This document shows, piece after piece, positions 61,270 to 64,000 of a stretch of DNA of 64,000 nucleotides. The stretch covers positions 32,067,001 through 32,131,000 of the forward strand of contig CM060831.1 of assembly GCA_030762175.1 (NCBI GenBank), given 5' to 3'. How positions within the stretch are numbered: position 1 is the first letter of the stretch; the number at the start of each line of letters is the position of its first letter. The position numbers and the translations under genes are program-made. The stretch comes from Metallyticus violacea (lineage: Eukaryota; Arthropoda; Insecta; Mantodea; Metallyticidae). The notes below the pieces were generated by a model. The model had not been told where the DNA came from. It was given only the letters and a program-made list of their open reading frames with translations, and did not search any database.

Positions 61270-61532
61270 AATCAGTTCAATGCAAAGAAGCCCATGGCGG
61301 AAGCATATGCTTTCACGATAGTATTATAAAACAATGTCAAGGAAATTCGTTGAAAAGTGGCGACAAGGTTTCCCGCAAAATGTTTATTAACCAAGTTAGT
61401 GAATAAAAATGAAAGATAACAATTAAAACATTGCATCAGCTGTTTGTAGGACTAATAGTGCTACTTGACCAATCGGAGCCATGCACTGCGGAGTGATACA
61501 TTCATATTTGTTTACGTCGGGATATATATTTC
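61270..61532 (+). repeat. Dispersed repeat G, copy 2 (unclassified)
   Basis: This matches 49758-50020 in inverted orientation: GCCCATGGCGGAAGCA, CAAGGAAATTCGTTGAAAA, GCAAAATGTTTATTAACC, GTAGGACTAATAGTG, GCGGAGTGATACATTCATA and TTTGTTTACGTCGGGATA all have counterparts. At least one copy must extend beyond the shared part or be truncated, as the flanks differ. Confidence 0.8.
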
Positions 61533-62148
61533 AGAAACCGCATTATATATCAAATATATAACGTATATAGAATAAACTGTAGGTATCAATAATCAAAACA
61601 GAAAACACGAAACATTTCCACGTACGGTAGCAAGTAAAAATTCGAAATGTGAGTACAAAATACTACTTATATTGGTAACCCTAAATATAACACTAGGGCT
61701 ATTCAATCGAGAGGGGCATTCTCTCCCTGTATTTCATCAACATCACCAGCATCCTACTATGCGCTCGCAACACTACCCAGGCCATTAATACTCAATCTCG
61801 TTTAGCGGCACCATTAACAACAAAACTGAAAGTGTCCCCTAACACCGATACGAAAGAAGCTTTGTTTCCATGCTTTGAAGTCACCGCGATCCCTCTACCA
61901 TTAGATATTGTTTCGACCTGGGCTCGAAACAAGATTTCCCCAGCCATTGACGGCAAGGGGAATATCTTATAATATATTTAGAAATTGTCTTTCACACAAT
62001 AAATTGGAAATTAAGAATCGAACGTTATACCCCAGAGACCTCTACTATAAGAGATTAAGACGCGACTCATAGTGCTACGAGTAAGTATTTAGACCCAGGC
62101 TTCTAGTTTAGCCTGCAAATAGGATGAGGTTCGTGGTTACGTACTTGG

Positions 62149-62242
62149 AGGACACGGTAGCTCAGTTCGTACAGCGCCAGCCCAGAAAGTTGGAGGAATG
62201 TGGTTCGAATCCCGGCCTTCATCCGAAGCTTCCAACACCTTA
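62149..62242 (+). mobile_element. tRNA-derived SINE head
   Basis: GGACACGGTAGCTCAGTTCG (A box) and GTGGTTCGAATCCCGGCC (B box) are well preserved at tRNA spacing. The 5' and 3' ends do not pair as an acceptor stem, and no intact anticodon arm forms, so I call a SINE rather than a tRNA gene. The body downstream has no second copy in the window. Confidence 0.62.
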
Positions 62243-62381
62243 AAATGTTTGCGTTTATGACATATTCGCATTCTATTGCTGCTGCTAAAATGAAAATGTC
62301 TAGAGGTTCAGTTTGTTATGAATCATAAGTTGTGCACTTTTATCAGTTACTAACGCACTACACTAAACAGTACCAACATTT

Positions 62382-62627
62382 TTGCGTGTATTAGTGAACA
62401 AATGTCAGTTGTTCACTAATCTGCTGAGATTAGGTACGGAACAGATTGCTTTGGACGCGTGGCAGCTGTATTTGTTTTCTGAAACTGCTTTGGTTCAAGC
62501 ATACTGTGAACGCATTTCTGGCATCCGCCCATTTCTTCGCCGGCTAATAGAGCTCACGGAAGTAAACACAGAGCGAGGAAACAGTCTTCTAAAGGTGTAT
62601 CCTCAAACTCTGATGCTTTTACGTTAA
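62382..62627 (+). other. Unassigned 81-codon open frame
   Basis: The frame reads MRVLVNKCQLFTNLLRLGTE, then WQLYLFSETALVQAYCERISG, then FLRRLIELTEVNTERGNSLL. Its composition looks more protein-like than most frames here. Broken frames continue downstream (for example EYCRYNNGCVRMIVPRVKRW near 62818-62878), suggesting a decayed transposable-element protein of unknown family. No motif was recognised. Confidence 0.22.
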
Positions 62628-64000
62628 GAAGTGGAAAATCCACAAGAAAATAAAAGTGAACCTTTCGAAGGCAGATATATGTGAAATTTTAGCTTTTTAT
62701 CATAAATTGCATTGCATCAGTTGTCCTAATGTTGCACCTGAGTGCAGCAGCTAATGCTGAAGCAGAATTAAATATTTAGAAGCTCTAAAATTGCTTAATA
62801 ACATACCATCACATATGGAGTACTGCAGATACAACAATGGTTGTGTGAGAATGATCGTTCCTAGAGTGAAAAGATGGGCAGATAACAAATGATGCTCAAA
62901 AAGGAGTCAACTTTTATTTCAGGAAATTTTGAACAAAGAGATACTATGGTGTCGCAGATATATGATGTATGCGGCAAAATGTTGCATTTTCTCAAATATA
63001 GATACACTAGGGAAATTGTTCAGGCGCATAATTTAATTACATATATTTGAATAGATTCATTGCTCTTGTTGTCACTATTGATTAATTTTATAAATCTGAA
63101 AACGGAGAAAAACAATACCTTAAAAATAAATATAATTAGCATACAATAAGTAAACCAATTCCTCTGATATGGAAAACCCTGCGTTATAACAAATGCGTAA
63201 CAAATTTCAGTTATAAAACATTTTATAGCTTTGAATTCTGGCGATATCCCCCCCCCCTCTCTCTGGTAAAATGCATAAGTTTCCCACTAGAAGGCTCCAA
63301 TTAGTCACTCTTCTTTCAGATTCTAATGCACAAACCGCACCAAAATTAAGTTAAATGTCATTTACTTACCTCTGAATTTAATGACAATACTAATTTATTC
63401 GTTTAAAACGCCCTATTTGCTCACTAGTCACCATTCGCTCGCCGTTTGCTACTCTAAACGGCCTTCAAATGAATTCTGGTGCGGTTTTGCTCCTTCGAAT
63501 TGGAGGGTTTTTCTTGGAGTCAAATATGAAAATGATATGCCATTGCCTAGCTAACCCAAAGTATATCCTGGACAATCTACTCACACTTCACACGCAACAA
63601 CTATGCCTATGAAAAGAGTCGCATTTACCATATTTACGTAATTTGCTTTTCTTTCTGATAAATGCTAAACGATCATTTAATAACACAAAACGTTTTAGTT
63701 TTTATACATGCATTAGTTCTATGCTGATATTTTTATTACACAAACGGCAAATACAGGCTGATTCAAAATATCGAGGAAACCACTGAAGAATGCTACAAAA
63801 CGTAATTATCCCAATCAGTGCACAGCTTGCGTTGTGCTGGCAATATCCATTTTAAAGCTATGAAGAGTTTCATCTTCACGCGACACTGGTTATATAACAT
63901 TTTTTAACATTTTGGTTTCCTTCGACAAAGTCTGAAAATGGAAAAAGTGTATACTCCGCATAACTCCATATAATTGTTTTGATTGTACCTATTTTACAAG
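62628..64000. other. AT-rich noncoding DNA to the window end
   Basis: Possibly begins with decayed coding sequence continuing the 62382 frame; otherwise nothing identified. Confidence 0.45.

Noticed and set aside
62149..62222. Possible tRNA gene
   Set aside because: The acceptor and anticodon stems do not form, so it is a SINE head.

Overview
The window is AT-rich, repeat-dominated eukaryotic nuclear DNA. It most likely comes from an arthropod with a large genome: the one conserved exon is insect-like, and the mobile elements are insect-type mariner, Mutator-like, pogo-like and non-LTR elements plus many tRNA-derived SINEs. A polyneopteran insect (cockroach, termite, stick insect or relative) is a guess from this mix, not a demonstration. 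There are no bacterial operons, CRISPR arrays or complete RNA genes.

The only host coding sequence I can identify is one internal exon at 24302-24467 on the minus strand. It encodes the basic region, helix 1 and loop of the bHLH factor AP-4 (vertebrate TFAP4, Drosophila cropped). It has a clean donor, and its splice position after GEKLSK matches the known gene. No other exon of this gene could be found, so most of the window is probably intron of this gene or flanking DNA.

The rest is a layered deposit of transposable elements. Working left to right: a perfect 71-bp tandem duplication (2.1 kb); a TTAA-flanked non-autonomous element (3.1-3.7 kb) with a full SINE beside it; another SINE family (8.0 kb); the 3' part of a LINE reverse transcriptase on the minus strand (8.6-9.2 kb); a SINE (10.3 kb); a diverged 108-bp duplication (12.8 kb); a SINE split by a second copy of the TTAA element (18.0-19.1 kb); a SINE with clear target duplications (19.9 kb); a decayed mariner (20.3-21.15 kb); two adjoining SINEs next to a long perfect hairpin (22.0-22.5 kb); the AP-4 exon; another decayed mariner (26.0-26.8 kb); a cluster of SINEs and a pogo-like N-terminus (27.1-32.4 kb); a GC-rich block with three CAGCTG boxes (32.8-33.1 kb); an internally deleted mariner beside a Mutator-like transposase fragment (33.9-35.4 kb); more SINEs (45.5-46.3 kb); a 90-bp in-frame duplication (46.7 kb); a mariner with all three catalytic regions but a broken frame (48.4-49.5 kb); nested SINEs (52.3-52.85 kb); a small hAT-like element with an 8-bp duplication (54.5 kb); and two inverted copies of an unclassified 260-bp repeat (49.8 and 61.3 kb).

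No new enzymatic or defence system is visible. The most informative features are insertions whose target duplications can be read directly. They give relative ages (SINE family A before the TTAA element; family A before family B; mariner before a SINE tail) and suggest that the family A SINE inserts as very short 3' tail fragments by target-primed reverse transcription. Family letters (A, B, ...) are local labels used only here. All comparisons were made by eye, so element boundaries are approximate unless a target duplication is quoted.
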